From positions 833,425 through 864,113 of the forward strand of contig SCFE01000026.1 of the NCBI GenBank assembly GCA_004352715.1: 30,689 nucleotides of DNA, given 5' to 3'. Shown here piece by piece: positions 21,111-30,689 of this stretch. Positions within the stretch are counted from its first letter, which is position 1, and each line of letters begins with the position of its first letter. The translations under genes were made by a program, and so were the position numbers. This stretch comes from Hofstenia miamia. Taxonomy: Eukaryota > Xenacoelomorpha > Acoela. Under the pieces are notes generated by a model. That model was given only the letters and a program-made list of their open reading frames with translations, made no database searches and was not told where the DNA came from.

Positions 21111-22317
21111 ACAAACATGTGCGATAATTTCGCAGCTATGACAATAAAAATGATTCATTGACGATTTTTTTCAAGAAGTTCAGAGAAAATGTGACTTAGG
21201 AAATGCTACGAATGAGATAAAGAATGATAATATCATTGAACACAGTGGATATTATCCCAATTACTGTAGAAATATTGACAATTTACTCAATTTTTCCATT
21301 TTCTTAGTATAATTGCCAAAACAATATTATCTAAAAACAAAAGTATGAAAACAACTACATTACTTCTGACGTGATCTAAATGTGAGTAACCAACTATAGA
21401 AATTTTAATCTAATGTCCACTAGACAACACATCGTTTCACCTTTCCTTACTTCTTTACTTAAGAAAATCTGTCATGCTGCTGTTGAACATTAAGGCAGCT
21501 AACACTAGATGCATTTTAATCGCTTTAGATCTAGCATTAATTATTACAACTCTATAAACACACATCAATAATAATTCAAATAAACAAAATAATTGTCAAA
21601 CTTCATTTTGAACCATAGCTCATTTCTGTTTTCCGCTAAAAACATTGATATTTTTAAATTGTACATCAATGTTATTGAAATTCCAATTTCTGATATTAGC
21701 CGGTGTATTAGAAGATCTGCTATCATTATCAAACTTTTGGGTCATGGCTATGCGAAGATCAGCTTGGTATAACGTTAATTTCCAACTTGCATGTATAAAA
21801 ATGGCAGTTTTAGCGTTTTGATAGGTCTTACCAAAAACCGGTAATACGTTTTTTTGCAGTGAGTTTCGGCAAAGCATCCAAAATTAAAGTTTATCATACT
21901 CAAAGCTTTTTACAAATTCAATTCAAAGTAATGAGTGGCTTGCACTAACTTTTGCATTATTGATATATATATATATATATATAATTCTGCAAACCTGCTA
22001 TTTGTAATTTCGTTGCATTAGTTGGTGAAAGTCCGTTTCTTCTAGTTGCGATTGTTATAATTTGTTTTGACTATATTTTGTAGTTAAAACCCCAGAAGAA
22101 ATATGATAAAATCAAATAAGAAAACAATTAATAAACGATTCTAAATATATTTTGAAGATCTGAAAGTTCGGGGAACTTTTTCTCCTAATCAAGAGTTTTG
22201 GGCAATTTTATGATATTAATATATTATTAAAAATGTTCAAAGTCCTAAGATTATAACCAGTATATATATAAATGTATATATATATACATATTTATATATA
22301 TATATATATTTATATTT
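21111..22317. other. No recognisable gene; TA microsatellites
   Basis: AT-rich DNA with TA tracts at 21962-21982 and about 22258-22312. An 85-codon minus-strand ORF (21620-21877) has no family I recognise and no clear splice context; it could be chance. Confidence 0.5.
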
Positions 22318-22652
22318 ACCGTAAAACCTGTCATTGAAGGCCATGGCCTTTTATTTTTCAAGCTCCCTGCTAGGTTGGCCTTCTATTACAGGTTGCCTTC
22401 AATTACAGGGTGACCTTCTATTTTTCAATTATCAATTTTTGGTATTTTTAGGTCTATAAAAATTTCTTTGTTGGATAATGCTGTTTTGAGGAGTATTAGT
22501 GTGCTTTCATGTGTGCGTGTATGTGTGCGTACGTACGTACCCGCGCGTACCTCCATCTTTTAAAGAGAAAAGTGGATAGCTGTCTCAGACACAAACCTGA
22601 GCGGTCTATTTTCAATCTCGCTAGGGTGGCCTTCAATTACAGGTTTTATGGC
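22318..22652. mobile_element. MITE with GTAAAACCTGTAATTGAAGG-type inverted repeats
   Basis: The left end reads accgtaaaacctgtcattga and the right end as reverse complement reads gccataaaacctgtaattga; both continue aggcca. The interior repeats the subterminal motif in tandem: ggccttctattacagg, gccttcaattacaggg and gaccttctattttt at about 22378-22425. Near 22510-22553 it contains an alternating purine-pyrimidine stretch (gtgtgcgtacgtacgtaccc...). No ORF. The class is undetermined because no clear target-site duplication is visible. Confidence 0.75.
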
Positions 22653-24984
22653 ATATAAAATATTATATTCCTAGAATATGATCTTGCAGATATTTTAGTA
22701 TTTGTATTTGAAAAAAATAATAAAAGACTATTATGCTGGCAAAAGCAAACAATACAAATGAATAATAAATTTTTTGGAAAAATGGATTAGTTTGCATTAT
22801 ATAGTATTTTGATTATAAGGCTTTCTGAACTCAAATTGTCTAGTTTTCCAGTGTAATAGCCTATAAAATGATTTTAATAAATATTGATGTAAGCTAGATG
22901 TCTATGACCTAGTAAGAGACATCGTCGCATAGCTTGTGGAATATAGCATCCGTTAAAAATACAAAATAGCGAATATGGCATATTCACAACAAAGCTTAAT
23001 TCAATGAAAGTATGGATATTTATTCGCACAGTAGCCTATTATGTGAATAACGAAGGTGTGAACTTCTATCTATATTTCTTTTTGCAGTACATCACCTTCG
23101 ATTTCATTGCTCTGTCTATCAATATACTAACCGTGGTTGTTCACGTTAGTTAAGGATCATGTAAAATTTTCAAAGGTAATGTCGCAAGTTAAGGTTTTCA
23201 ATTTCAAATAATTTTTTATTTTTTTTCAATTTAAAAGATGTAACAATTGTTCGTCAGGCTTATTTAAGATCTGCTTACTATGGGTAATTTCAGCAATGCC
23301 ATGTCTAGCTAATATTCTTGTAGTTTACCTTTTAATTCTATTAATAAATTATATCACAATGAAATATATATATTATGATATGGAAATTATATCAATGCAG
23401 GATGAAAGTATTTGTCAATTAAATGTGTTAAGTGAGGCATGCCTCTTGGCTTTGCCCATAATATGCGTTAGCATATTTAACGCTTGACTTCTCTATAATA
23501 TGTGTTCAGTTTTCAAATGTGTATTCATTTAGAATGATAAATATCACCACATTTGAAGTGCTTATTAATTTATTAAGCATTTGTTACCGCATGTATATGC
23601 AATAGAATATAATTAGCGGGCCGCCTTCCGCATTGCTAAAACAAAGATAATGACAACTAAAATACAAATATGCGCTTAAAAATCTAGCGCTATTAATGAA
23701 CAAGCAGTTATTTGAATTTGTATGTGAGAAGGATTTTTGGTTAATTTTTTAGGCATTCTGTGATTTTCCACGATGAGCATTAAAAATTATTTCATTTATT
23801 AAATATTTAAATGCTAACCTGGAATGACTCTTAATTCAGCCTTGAATGTTTTCTGTGTGGAAGGAAAGTTGCATGTAATCCATTAATTTTGAGCGTATTC
23901 ACTGTTCACCAATATTATTGATGGTACAGTACGCATTATCAATTGCTTTTGTACGTCTAATCATTGTTATTTATTTAGCAAACATTATAGTGTAAATGCT
24001 TATTTGATTGCTTGTAACTAGTTTACGTACTTTTGTTCAATTATCAGGTTATTTCTTTAAATATGTTTAGAATACATAAATGTGTTTTTAATGGTTTCGA
24101 AATTGCTGCATTTTCTTTAAAAATTTATTGAGGGATTGATTGTTTCAGTTGTATCAATTTTATTATTACCTAAAACTATTATTCATAACTATATTGACAG
24201 TATGGATTTACATTTTTCATTAATGTGATTTGAGTATTTTTAATGATTTTTGTCAAATCTAATTGTGAATTGTAGTGGATATTGTTGGAATTTTTAATTG
24301 TTCACAATCCCTACAATTTTGCTATTATACCTTAGTATCAAATTTTGGTAATTGTCCTTGGTGAAACATTTAAATATTGAATTTAATAAGCTAACCATAA
24401 AAATAAGTTTTATTGCTGCTTTATTCTCCAAATTGTATTTACAGTTTGAGTTCTGTAGTTTACTTAACAGTATTTAATGGTTTAAAGATTTATGTTTACG
24501 TGATATATTATTCACTGCTTTGAGCTGGATTTTTGTTTGGGGTACTCGTGTCATTGAAATATTGCGTTGATGAAAGGGTATATAAAACGAATGTATGTAC
24601 CGACAATTATGTCCTATTTTCTGTACAAGCATTTCTGGTTGTTTTGAATAGTAACTAACTATATAATATCGGAGACAGCATTATAGACCTATGAAATATA
24701 AATTTTTATGTACAGGAAAAATGAAACCTGAGTGTTTGTTAATCTGAATTGTCTGAAATTCAGATATGGTTACATACAACGTGTAGAAAATAGAATCAAG
24801 AAATCAATATACGTTGTTGAATCTCAGTAATAATCGTCCACTCTTTATAAGTTTAAGTACTAATAGATACATACTTAAAATCTGATCATTGTAATAAAAG
24901 AATTTCGATTAATTAAATAATATCTAGAGTGAAAATATCAACACTACAGTTTTTTAATAATAACACAAAATGTCATTGTAACAT
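22653..24984. other. AT-rich DNA with no recognisable gene
   Basis: I see no exon, RNA gene or element with defined ends. A 63-codon plus-strand ORF at 23296 is hydrophobic (LANILVVYLLILLINYITMK) and looks like AT-rich noise. Confidence 0.5.
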
Positions 24985-25290
24985 AATTCCTCTTTGCCTT
25001 GTGGAGATAAGCTTATTTATGGCATCAACAGAAAGGATGTAGACGTCCATTCAGGCGAATCAGACCCATTGATGCTCTCAAATAGGTTTTTGACAATCGA
25101 ATTGCGAAAGTAGACGCTCAGAAATTGCAATACTAACAGATAATGTTCCAACCACAACTAATAGAGATACTACAGATGGCATTTTCATGTTTTTTGACAA
25201 GCAAATTGCTTCATTGAGCTTAGAAATCCTATCTTCAAGATCCGTGCGCATTGATTCCTCAATTTAATTCGTTAGTTCTGTTCTTAAGAT
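24985..25290 (-). pseudogene. hAT transposase C-terminal dimerisation domain relic
   Basis: One minus-strand frame reads LEDRISKLNEAICLSKNMKM, then PSVVSLLVVVGTLSVSIAIS and ERLLSQFDC. After a frameshift another frame reads SKTYLRASMGLIRLNGRLH, followed in the first frame by VDAINKLISTRQREELC. The order TLPVSTATxERSFS, LKTYLRSTMGxxRLNG and then an (I/D)-helix is the hAT C-terminal dimerisation signature found in ZMYM1/52-kDa-repressor-like proteins. At least one frameshift inactivates it. Confidence 0.6.
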
Positions 25291-25662
25291 ATGTTGAGGT
25301 CATCCATCAACATTTCTGACATTTACAATATTTCTACAATAGAATTTTCTTTGGCATTAATTATTTGATGATAATTGTTGGATATTTATTGCTAAAATAT
25401 CATTTGAAACTGGTATGATATGATCAATAATAGGTATAAGTTTCTAAAAACTGTCTAATCTTTCAGTCGATTCTAATAATTTATATTCTCGTGGTTTCCG
25501 AAGACTTCAATTGTTTTTCGATATTTTGCCAACGGTTTTTTTCACTAATGTGTTTAATGTTTGACTATGATCAAAATTTCTTCCATCACCTGTTCCAGAT
25601 AAGAAAATTACACGGATAATATCTAAATTATCAATGTCCTCATTGTCGACAACATGTTTAAA

Positions 25663-25822
25663 GGGGGTGCCACACGATTAGTCTTTTTACTATAGTCAAA
25701 AGACTAATCGTATGGCACCCCCAAAAAGTGACTTTTGCGGTTTACGACTAGTCAAATTTTGAAATAGAAAGTTTTCTATTTGAAAATGACTTAGTCAAAA
25801 GACTAACCGTGTGTGCACCCCC
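25663..25822. mobile_element. 160-bp nested-hairpin MITE
   Basis: The left end gggggtgccacacgattagt pairs with two downstream inverse copies. One at 25695-25722 closes a 60-bp hairpin; the other at about 25793-25822 closes the full 160-bp element. A third palindrome (tttgaaatagaaa / tttctatttgaaa-like) sits at about 25757-25783. Short cttcctcctcc-type repeat follows the right end. No ORF and no clear target-site duplication. Confidence 0.7.
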
Positions 25823-26013
25823 TCCTCCTCCTCCAATAGTCAACTTATTGTAATTTTGAAAGAAAATGGAATTTATTCATTTTAAATAACTGCACCTTCA
25901 TCTTAAATGTCATTAATAAATAAACAATCTAATTAAGATCGTGGCCATTACGATGGACGCAAACAACTTGTCGAAATTTCTTTAGCGTGTTTTTCAACCC
26001 AATTCCATTGGAT

Positions 26014-26030
26014 AGAGAGAGAGAGAGCTG
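26014..26030. repeat. (GA)n microsatellite
   Basis: Short gagagagagagag tract. Confidence 0.8.
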
Positions 26031-26131
26031 TTTCAAAGGCTAGTTGATTGCGTAGCTATTTTGAATATTGCAACCTGCTAATTGGGTTAATGCTTTACAT
26101 ATGCGCTTGTTTATAAGTGATCAATTAACTA

Positions 26132-27431
26132 CAGTATGACCTCATTATTCACGGGGGTTACGTTTCTTACCCCTCCGCGAATAGCGAAAAACCGCGAATA
26201 TTGAATGCAGTTTTAAAGCGTATATGTATGATATTATATACATTACCAAATGTTTCCCAAACACTCTAAAGATACTTCTGCTCATTAATACAGTAAAAAT
26301 CTAACAGTATTGCATACGGTTATATATTTTACAATAATACATACGGTTATTTATTTCTCTGTAATGATAATGTAAACACATTTTATTTTTTTACTTCAAT
26401 ATTATACACGTATTTTAATAAAAATAGAAAAGAGGGGACAATATCTTTTATTACCGAAACACTGGAGGAGAAAACTCCATTTCTTCTACAGAGTCAAGAA
26501 GTTGTGTCGTTTTTTTCTTCGGGTATGACTTGGTTTGACGTTTTTGGTATCTTCTTTAGGAACATGGTTATTGGCAGCTGTTTCCGTTGTTTCTTCATAG
26601 TGGTGAAAAGAGTTTTGTAGGTCGACATAGCATAGTCAATTGCATTTGAGAATTGCAACGAACGAACCATATAAGGGTCCCATGACTTGGCTGTCTCTTG
26701 TAAATCTTTTGCTTTTGACATTAGTTCTGCCAACCGTTCCAGGGTAAGACCTTCGTCCTCTTCCAATTGTGATGGTTCTTCCTGGCCCTCTGTTTTTTCT
26801 TCATTGGTAGGTTTCGTCAACTCTGCCAAATCTTCGTCCGTTAGAGGCTGAGAGTGGGAGTTAATCAGGTCATTGAAGTCTTCACAAGTGATGTCATCAA
26901 AGCCTTCACCACCGATTAACTTTGCTAGTTTAACTGACTTGTTGACAGTATTATATTGAATTTCATCAGGTAAGAACCCTTTGTGATCATGAACGCATTC
27001 TGGCCACAGATTTTTCCAACATGCATTAAGTGTTTCTTTTTTCATGTCTTGAAGTGCCTTGTATATGACTGTCAAGCACGATGCAATTGTGAAATTGCGC
27101 CAGTAGATTTTCAACTGGAAGTCCTCATTCTCGTCTATTTCATCAACCAATTGTTGAAGACAGTTGCCAGTATAAAGTGCCTTAAAAGCACGAATCACTC
27201 CTTGGTCCATTGGCTGGAGGAGGGATGTTGTGTTGGGAGGGAGGAACTCGATCTGGACTCCCTCATGAGAGAGATCCACAGGATGACCGCCAGCGTTATC
27301 CATGATTAGCAACACTCGAAATTCGAGTTCTTTTTTGCGAAGGTATTCTTCCACTTGAGGGATGAAACATTGATGAAACCAGTTGGATATCAAGAGCTTC
27401 GTAATCCAAGCTTTGGAGTTATGCATCCAGA
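26132..27431 (-). mobile_element. Tigger/pogo transposon, truncated by gap
   Basis: A TA (26130-26131) precedes cagtatgacctcattattca, then gggggttac and ccgcgaatagcgaaaaaccgcg. This terminal region matches the Tigger pattern (CAGT start, GGGGG block, palindromic CGCGNAT repeats). The transposase ORF follows on the minus strand. The opposite terminus and the N-terminal coding part fall in the 1000-N gap. Confidence 0.85.
26494..27429 (-). CDS. Tigger-type DDE transposase (TIGD1/jerky-like), C-terminal part
   Basis: The frame is open for 312 codons from the gap edge to the stop at 26494. It starts WMHNSKAWITKLLISNWFHQ and carries LLIMDNAGGHP (second catalytic Asp), FLPPNTTSLLQPMDQGVIRA (third Asp, in the conserved PMDQ), then IYWRNFTIASCLTVIYKALQ and a Glu-rich tail with helices. 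This is the DDE_1 catalytic domain of the pogo/Tigger superfamily plus its C-terminal region. The first Asp, the CENP-B-like helix-turn-helix and the true start are in the gap. No internal stop or frameshift is visible, so the copy is young or still intact. Confidence 0.92.
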   Translation of the reverse strand, partial: WMHNSKAWITKLLISNWFHQCFIPQVEEYLRKKELEFRVLLIMDNAGGHPVDLSHEGVQIEFLPPNTTSLLQPMDQGVIRAFKALYTGNCLQQLVDEIDENEDFQLKIYWRNFTIASCLTVIYKALQDMKKETLNACWKNLWPECVHDHKGFLPDEIQYNTVNKSVKLAKLIGGEGFDDITCEDFNDLINSHSQPLTDEDLAELTKPTNEEKTEGQEEPSQLEEDEGLTLERLAELMSKAKDLQETAKSWDPYMVRSLQFSNAIDYAMSTYKTLFTTMKKQRKQLPITMFLKKIPKTSNQVIPEEKNDTTS

Positions 27432-28431
27432 NNNNNNNNNNNNNNNNNNNNNNNNNNNNNNNNNNNNNNNNNNNNNNNNNNNNNNNNNNNNNNNNNNNNN
27501 NNNNNNNNNNNNNNNNNNNNNNNNNNNNNNNNNNNNNNNNNNNNNNNNNNNNNNNNNNNNNNNNNNNNNNNNNNNNNNNNNNNNNNNNNNNNNNNNNNNN
27601 NNNNNNNNNNNNNNNNNNNNNNNNNNNNNNNNNNNNNNNNNNNNNNNNNNNNNNNNNNNNNNNNNNNNNNNNNNNNNNNNNNNNNNNNNNNNNNNNNNNN
27701 NNNNNNNNNNNNNNNNNNNNNNNNNNNNNNNNNNNNNNNNNNNNNNNNNNNNNNNNNNNNNNNNNNNNNNNNNNNNNNNNNNNNNNNNNNNNNNNNNNNN
27801 NNNNNNNNNNNNNNNNNNNNNNNNNNNNNNNNNNNNNNNNNNNNNNNNNNNNNNNNNNNNNNNNNNNNNNNNNNNNNNNNNNNNNNNNNNNNNNNNNNNN
27901 NNNNNNNNNNNNNNNNNNNNNNNNNNNNNNNNNNNNNNNNNNNNNNNNNNNNNNNNNNNNNNNNNNNNNNNNNNNNNNNNNNNNNNNNNNNNNNNNNNNN
28001 NNNNNNNNNNNNNNNNNNNNNNNNNNNNNNNNNNNNNNNNNNNNNNNNNNNNNNNNNNNNNNNNNNNNNNNNNNNNNNNNNNNNNNNNNNNNNNNNNNNN
28101 NNNNNNNNNNNNNNNNNNNNNNNNNNNNNNNNNNNNNNNNNNNNNNNNNNNNNNNNNNNNNNNNNNNNNNNNNNNNNNNNNNNNNNNNNNNNNNNNNNNN
28201 NNNNNNNNNNNNNNNNNNNNNNNNNNNNNNNNNNNNNNNNNNNNNNNNNNNNNNNNNNNNNNNNNNNNNNNNNNNNNNNNNNNNNNNNNNNNNNNNNNNN
28301 NNNNNNNNNNNNNNNNNNNNNNNNNNNNNNNNNNNNNNNNNNNNNNNNNNNNNNNNNNNNNNNNNNNNNNNNNNNNNNNNNNNNNNNNNNNNNNNNNNNN
28401 NNNNNNNNNNNNNNNNNNNNNNNNNNNNNNN
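27432..28431. other. Assembly gap, exactly 1000 N
   Basis: A round-number gap, so the size is likely a placeholder. Tigger coding sequence lies on the left and a TA repeat on the right. Confidence 0.99.
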
Positions 28432-28441
28432 TATATATATA

Positions 28442-29605
28442 AAGTACTGGCCAAAAGTTTGGGAACACTTTCCAAATTTAAAAATTTTTGTATTTTACAC
28501 TAAAAAACGCCATGTAGATACAATATAATAATCCAATCTAGAAACAATATGATAACACCGTGTAGAGAGCAAATAGTTAATTCAAATAGTTAATTTTGTA
28601 TGTCCGCCATTATTGGCCAAATACGCAGCAATGCGATTTGACATTGACTCGACCAGCTGTCTACAATAATCATCAGTAATCTCTGTGCACCATACCACTT
28701 TAATTTGCTTCTTCAGATCGTCGATTGTTGTGTATTGGTTCTTCCCCAGACAGTTTTTGATGTGATGTGAGCAATTTCCTATGACGTTAGGTCTGTTGAG
28801 TTTCCCGGCCAGTTCTCAAGCAGCCGAAAGTCTTGTGATGCAATCCACTGTTGGCGCTGTATTAAGGAGCACCATCTTGTTGTAGTACAGATGGTCCGCG
28901 AAGCTGCATGGGAACTTTCTCCTGAATTATTTTGAGGTAGGCCTTGGCTGTGAGTGTCTCGTTGTGAGGAACAAAATGCAGACCAGCACGCCCATTCGCA
29001 GTTATAGCACCCCAAATCATCAAAGAAGGTGCTGAGTGGACAGTTTGTTGCGTGTAACGTGTGCTGAATCTTTAGTTTCTTGGTCGTCGAACGTGTTCGC
29101 CGGTATGATGTAAACTGGCAAATCTTGGATTCGTCACTAAATATTACTTGATGTTACATCTCAGGTTGATTGACGACGTAACGGTGAATGAGACGATCAG
29201 TCTGAGGGGTTGTCAGTTTTGGTCTTCCAGATCGCTTCCGAGAGGAGAAATTTTACACTTGCTGACAGCGAGTACCGCTTCTGGATACCGAAGATACTGA
29301 GACACGCCCATTCTAACAGCTATAGCGCAATAAATGTGCCCCTCCTCGTACAAGATATGAATTTGAGCACGCTTTGTTGGTGAAATTTCACTGCCGCGGA
29401 CCATATTTCAAACTATAATGATAGTGCTTTTTCAGTGAAAATGTATTGTGTAAATCTGAAGTTGTGTTAATTTGATTGGCTAAATAAATCTGTTGTAAAG
29501 TCTAAGAAAAAAATAGTAAATTCCAGGAATTTTACGAAGCTTCCAGGAAATAACATAAAACACGCTTTAGACAGATTACTGTTCCCAAACTTTTGACCAG
29601 TACTG
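28442..29605 (-). mobile_element. Tc1-like transposon, full length, inserted in (TA)n
   Basis: The left end aagtactggccaaaagtttg and the right end as reverse complement cagtactggtcaaaagtttg are inverted repeats of about 27 bp with two mismatches. TA dinucleotides flank both sides (28440-28441 and 29606-29607), inside longer TA tracts. The element is 1164 bp, short for Tc1, and carries one minus-strand transposase with internal loss. Confidence 0.9.
28590..29404 (-). pseudogene. Tc1 transposase, inactivated (frameshifts, internal deletion, lost catalytic Glu)
   Basis: It starts at an ATG with VRGSEISPTKRAQIHILYEE and AIAVRMGVSQ (paired-like helix-turn-helix). After a frameshift it continues SGRPKLTTPQTDRLIHRYVV, then a deletion, then VIFSDESK (first catalytic Asp), IWGAITANGRAGLHFVPHNE, VPMQLRGPSVLQQDGAP (second Asp), LLENWPGNSTDLT and a tail ending NNGGHTKLTI. 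In the third-residue block the expected LNPIEN reads as NVIGN, so the catalytic Glu is Gly. There are several frame changes and stops. Family DD34E; the copy is not autonomous. Confidence 0.9.
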
Positions 29606-30623
29606 TATATATATATATATATANNNNNNNNNNNNNNNNNNNNNNNNNNNNNNNNNNNNNNNNNNNNNNNNNNNNNNNNNNNNNNNNNNNNNNNNNNNNN
29701 NNNNNNNNNNNNNNNNNNNNNNNNNNNNNNNNNNNNNNNNNNNNNNNNNNNNNNNNNNNNNNNNNNNNNNNNNNNNNNNNNNNNNNNNNNNNNNNNNNNN
29801 NNNNNNNNNNNNNNNNNNNNNNNNNNNNNNNNNNNNNNNNNNNNNNNNNNNNNNNNNNNNNNNNNNNNNNNNNNNNNNNNNNNNNNNNNNNNNNNNNNNN
29901 NNNNNNNNNNNNNNNNNNNNNNNNNNNNNNNNNNNNNNNNNNNNNNNNNNNNNNNNNNNNNNNNNNNNNNNNNNNNNNNNNNNNNNNNNNNNNNNNNNNN
30001 NNNNNNNNNNNNNNNNNNNNNNNNNNNNNNNNNNNNNNNNNNNNNNNNNNNNNNNNNNNNNNNNNNNNNNNNNNNNNNNNNNNNNNNNNNNNNNNNNNNN
30101 NNNNNNNNNNNNNNNNNNNNNNNNNNNNNNNNNNNNNNNNNNNNNNNNNNNNNNNNNNNNNNNNNNNNNNNNNNNNNNNNNNNNNNNNNNNNNNNNNNNN
30201 NNNNNNNNNNNNNNNNNNNNNNNNNNNNNNNNNNNNNNNNNNNNNNNNNNNNNNNNNNNNNNNNNNNNNNNNNNNNNNNNNNNNNNNNNNNNNNNNNNNN
30301 NNNNNNNNNNNNNNNNNNNNNNNNNNNNNNNNNNNNNNNNNNNNNNNNNNNNNNNNNNNNNNNNNNNNNNNNNNNNNNNNNNNNNNNNNNNNNNNNNNNN
30401 NNNNNNNNNNNNNNNNNNNNNNNNNNNNNNNNNNNNNNNNNNNNNNNNNNNNNNNNNNNNNNNNNNNNNNNNNNNNNNNNNNNNNNNNNNNNNNNNNNNN
30501 NNNNNNNNNNNNNNNNNNNNNNNNNNNNNNNNNNNNNNNNNNNNNNNNNNNNNNNNNNNNNNNNNNNNNNNNNNNNNNNNNNNNNNNNNNNNNNNNNNNN
30601 NNNNNNNNNNNNNNNNNNNNNNN
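29606..30623. other. (TA)n tract followed by a gap of exactly 1000 N
   Basis: TA repeats at 29606-29623 run into N from 29624 to 30623. The round size marks an unknown-length gap. Confidence 0.98.
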
Positions 30624-30654
30624 AAAGGCACAGTGTTCATAATAATGTGATCCA

Positions 30655-30689
<35 letters not shown>
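30624..30689. repeat. Short unique tail ending in (TA)n
   Basis: After the gap comes cacagtgttcataataatgt gatccacac and then a TA tract from about 30657 to the window end. The cacagtgttcataa...tgtg segment could be another transposon terminus, but only one end is visible. Confidence 0.7.

Noticed and set aside
26983-27309. 108-codon plus-strand ORF
   Set aside because: Antisense shadow of the Tigger transposase.
27355-30655. Very long ORFs (350-380 codons) at the two 1000-N gaps
   Set aside because: They are almost entirely translated N and carry no information.
1-30689. CRISPR array, bacterial operon, tRNA or rRNA genes
   Set aside because: No regularly spaced repeats, ribosome-binding-site-led operons or recognisable RNA genes were seen; the content is eukaryotic.

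Overview
This is an AT-rich eukaryotic (metazoan) window, probably from an invertebrate and most likely an arthropod. The evidence is a spliced multi-exon gene, abundant class II transposons (hAT, Tc1/mariner, Tigger/pogo, Harbinger-type MITEs), long (TA)n microsatellites and scaffold gaps. I cannot fix the species.

Left 18 kb (174-18251, minus strand). This is the central part of one host gene, MADD/Rab3-GEF, the DENN-domain guanine-nucleotide exchange factor for Rab3 and Rab27. I traced 14 exons with compatible splice phases, about 674 codons. They run from the end of the upstream DENN module through the core and downstream DENN modules, a Ser-rich linker and a conserved helical segment. 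The start codon lies upstream (higher coordinates) and the C-terminus runs off the left edge. Introns range from 41 nt to 6.8 kb. One 46-nt intron appears to use a GC donor, and a 26-residue phase-0/0 exon inside the DENN region looks like a lineage-specific or alternative exon.

The large MADD introns are full of mobile DNA. They hold a 0.4-kb imperfect tandem duplication (1103-1927), a 0.9-kb terminal-inverted-repeat element (about 2240-3168), a hAT element with a perfect 8-bp target-site duplication (6077-7120), a TA-flanked MITE (9547-10100), a 549-bp Harbinger-like MITE with a TAA duplication (12302-12850), and a possible Penelope-like reverse-transcriptase fragment (16591-16944). A 21-N gap at 14256 sits between two identical 241-bp copies and is almost certainly an unmerged contig overlap.

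Right 12 kb (18252-30689). I found no host exon here. From left to right it holds a frameshifted copy of an uncharacterised multicopy invertebrate gene family (about 19380-20200), a Tc1-like transposase relic (about 20750-21110), a MITE with internal CCTTCAATTACAGG repeats (22318-22652), a hAT transposase C-terminal relic (about 24985-25290), a 160-bp nested-hairpin MITE (25663-25822), a Tigger/pogo transposon with one terminal repeat and a partial transposase ORF (26132-27431), and a complete but inactivated Tc1 element (28442-29605) set in (TA)n. Two gaps of exactly 1000 N flank the Tc1 element.

I saw no CRISPR array, bacterial operon, recognisable RNA gene or new multi-gene system. The most useful points are the MADD splice architecture, the assembly artefact and the elements with well-defined ends.
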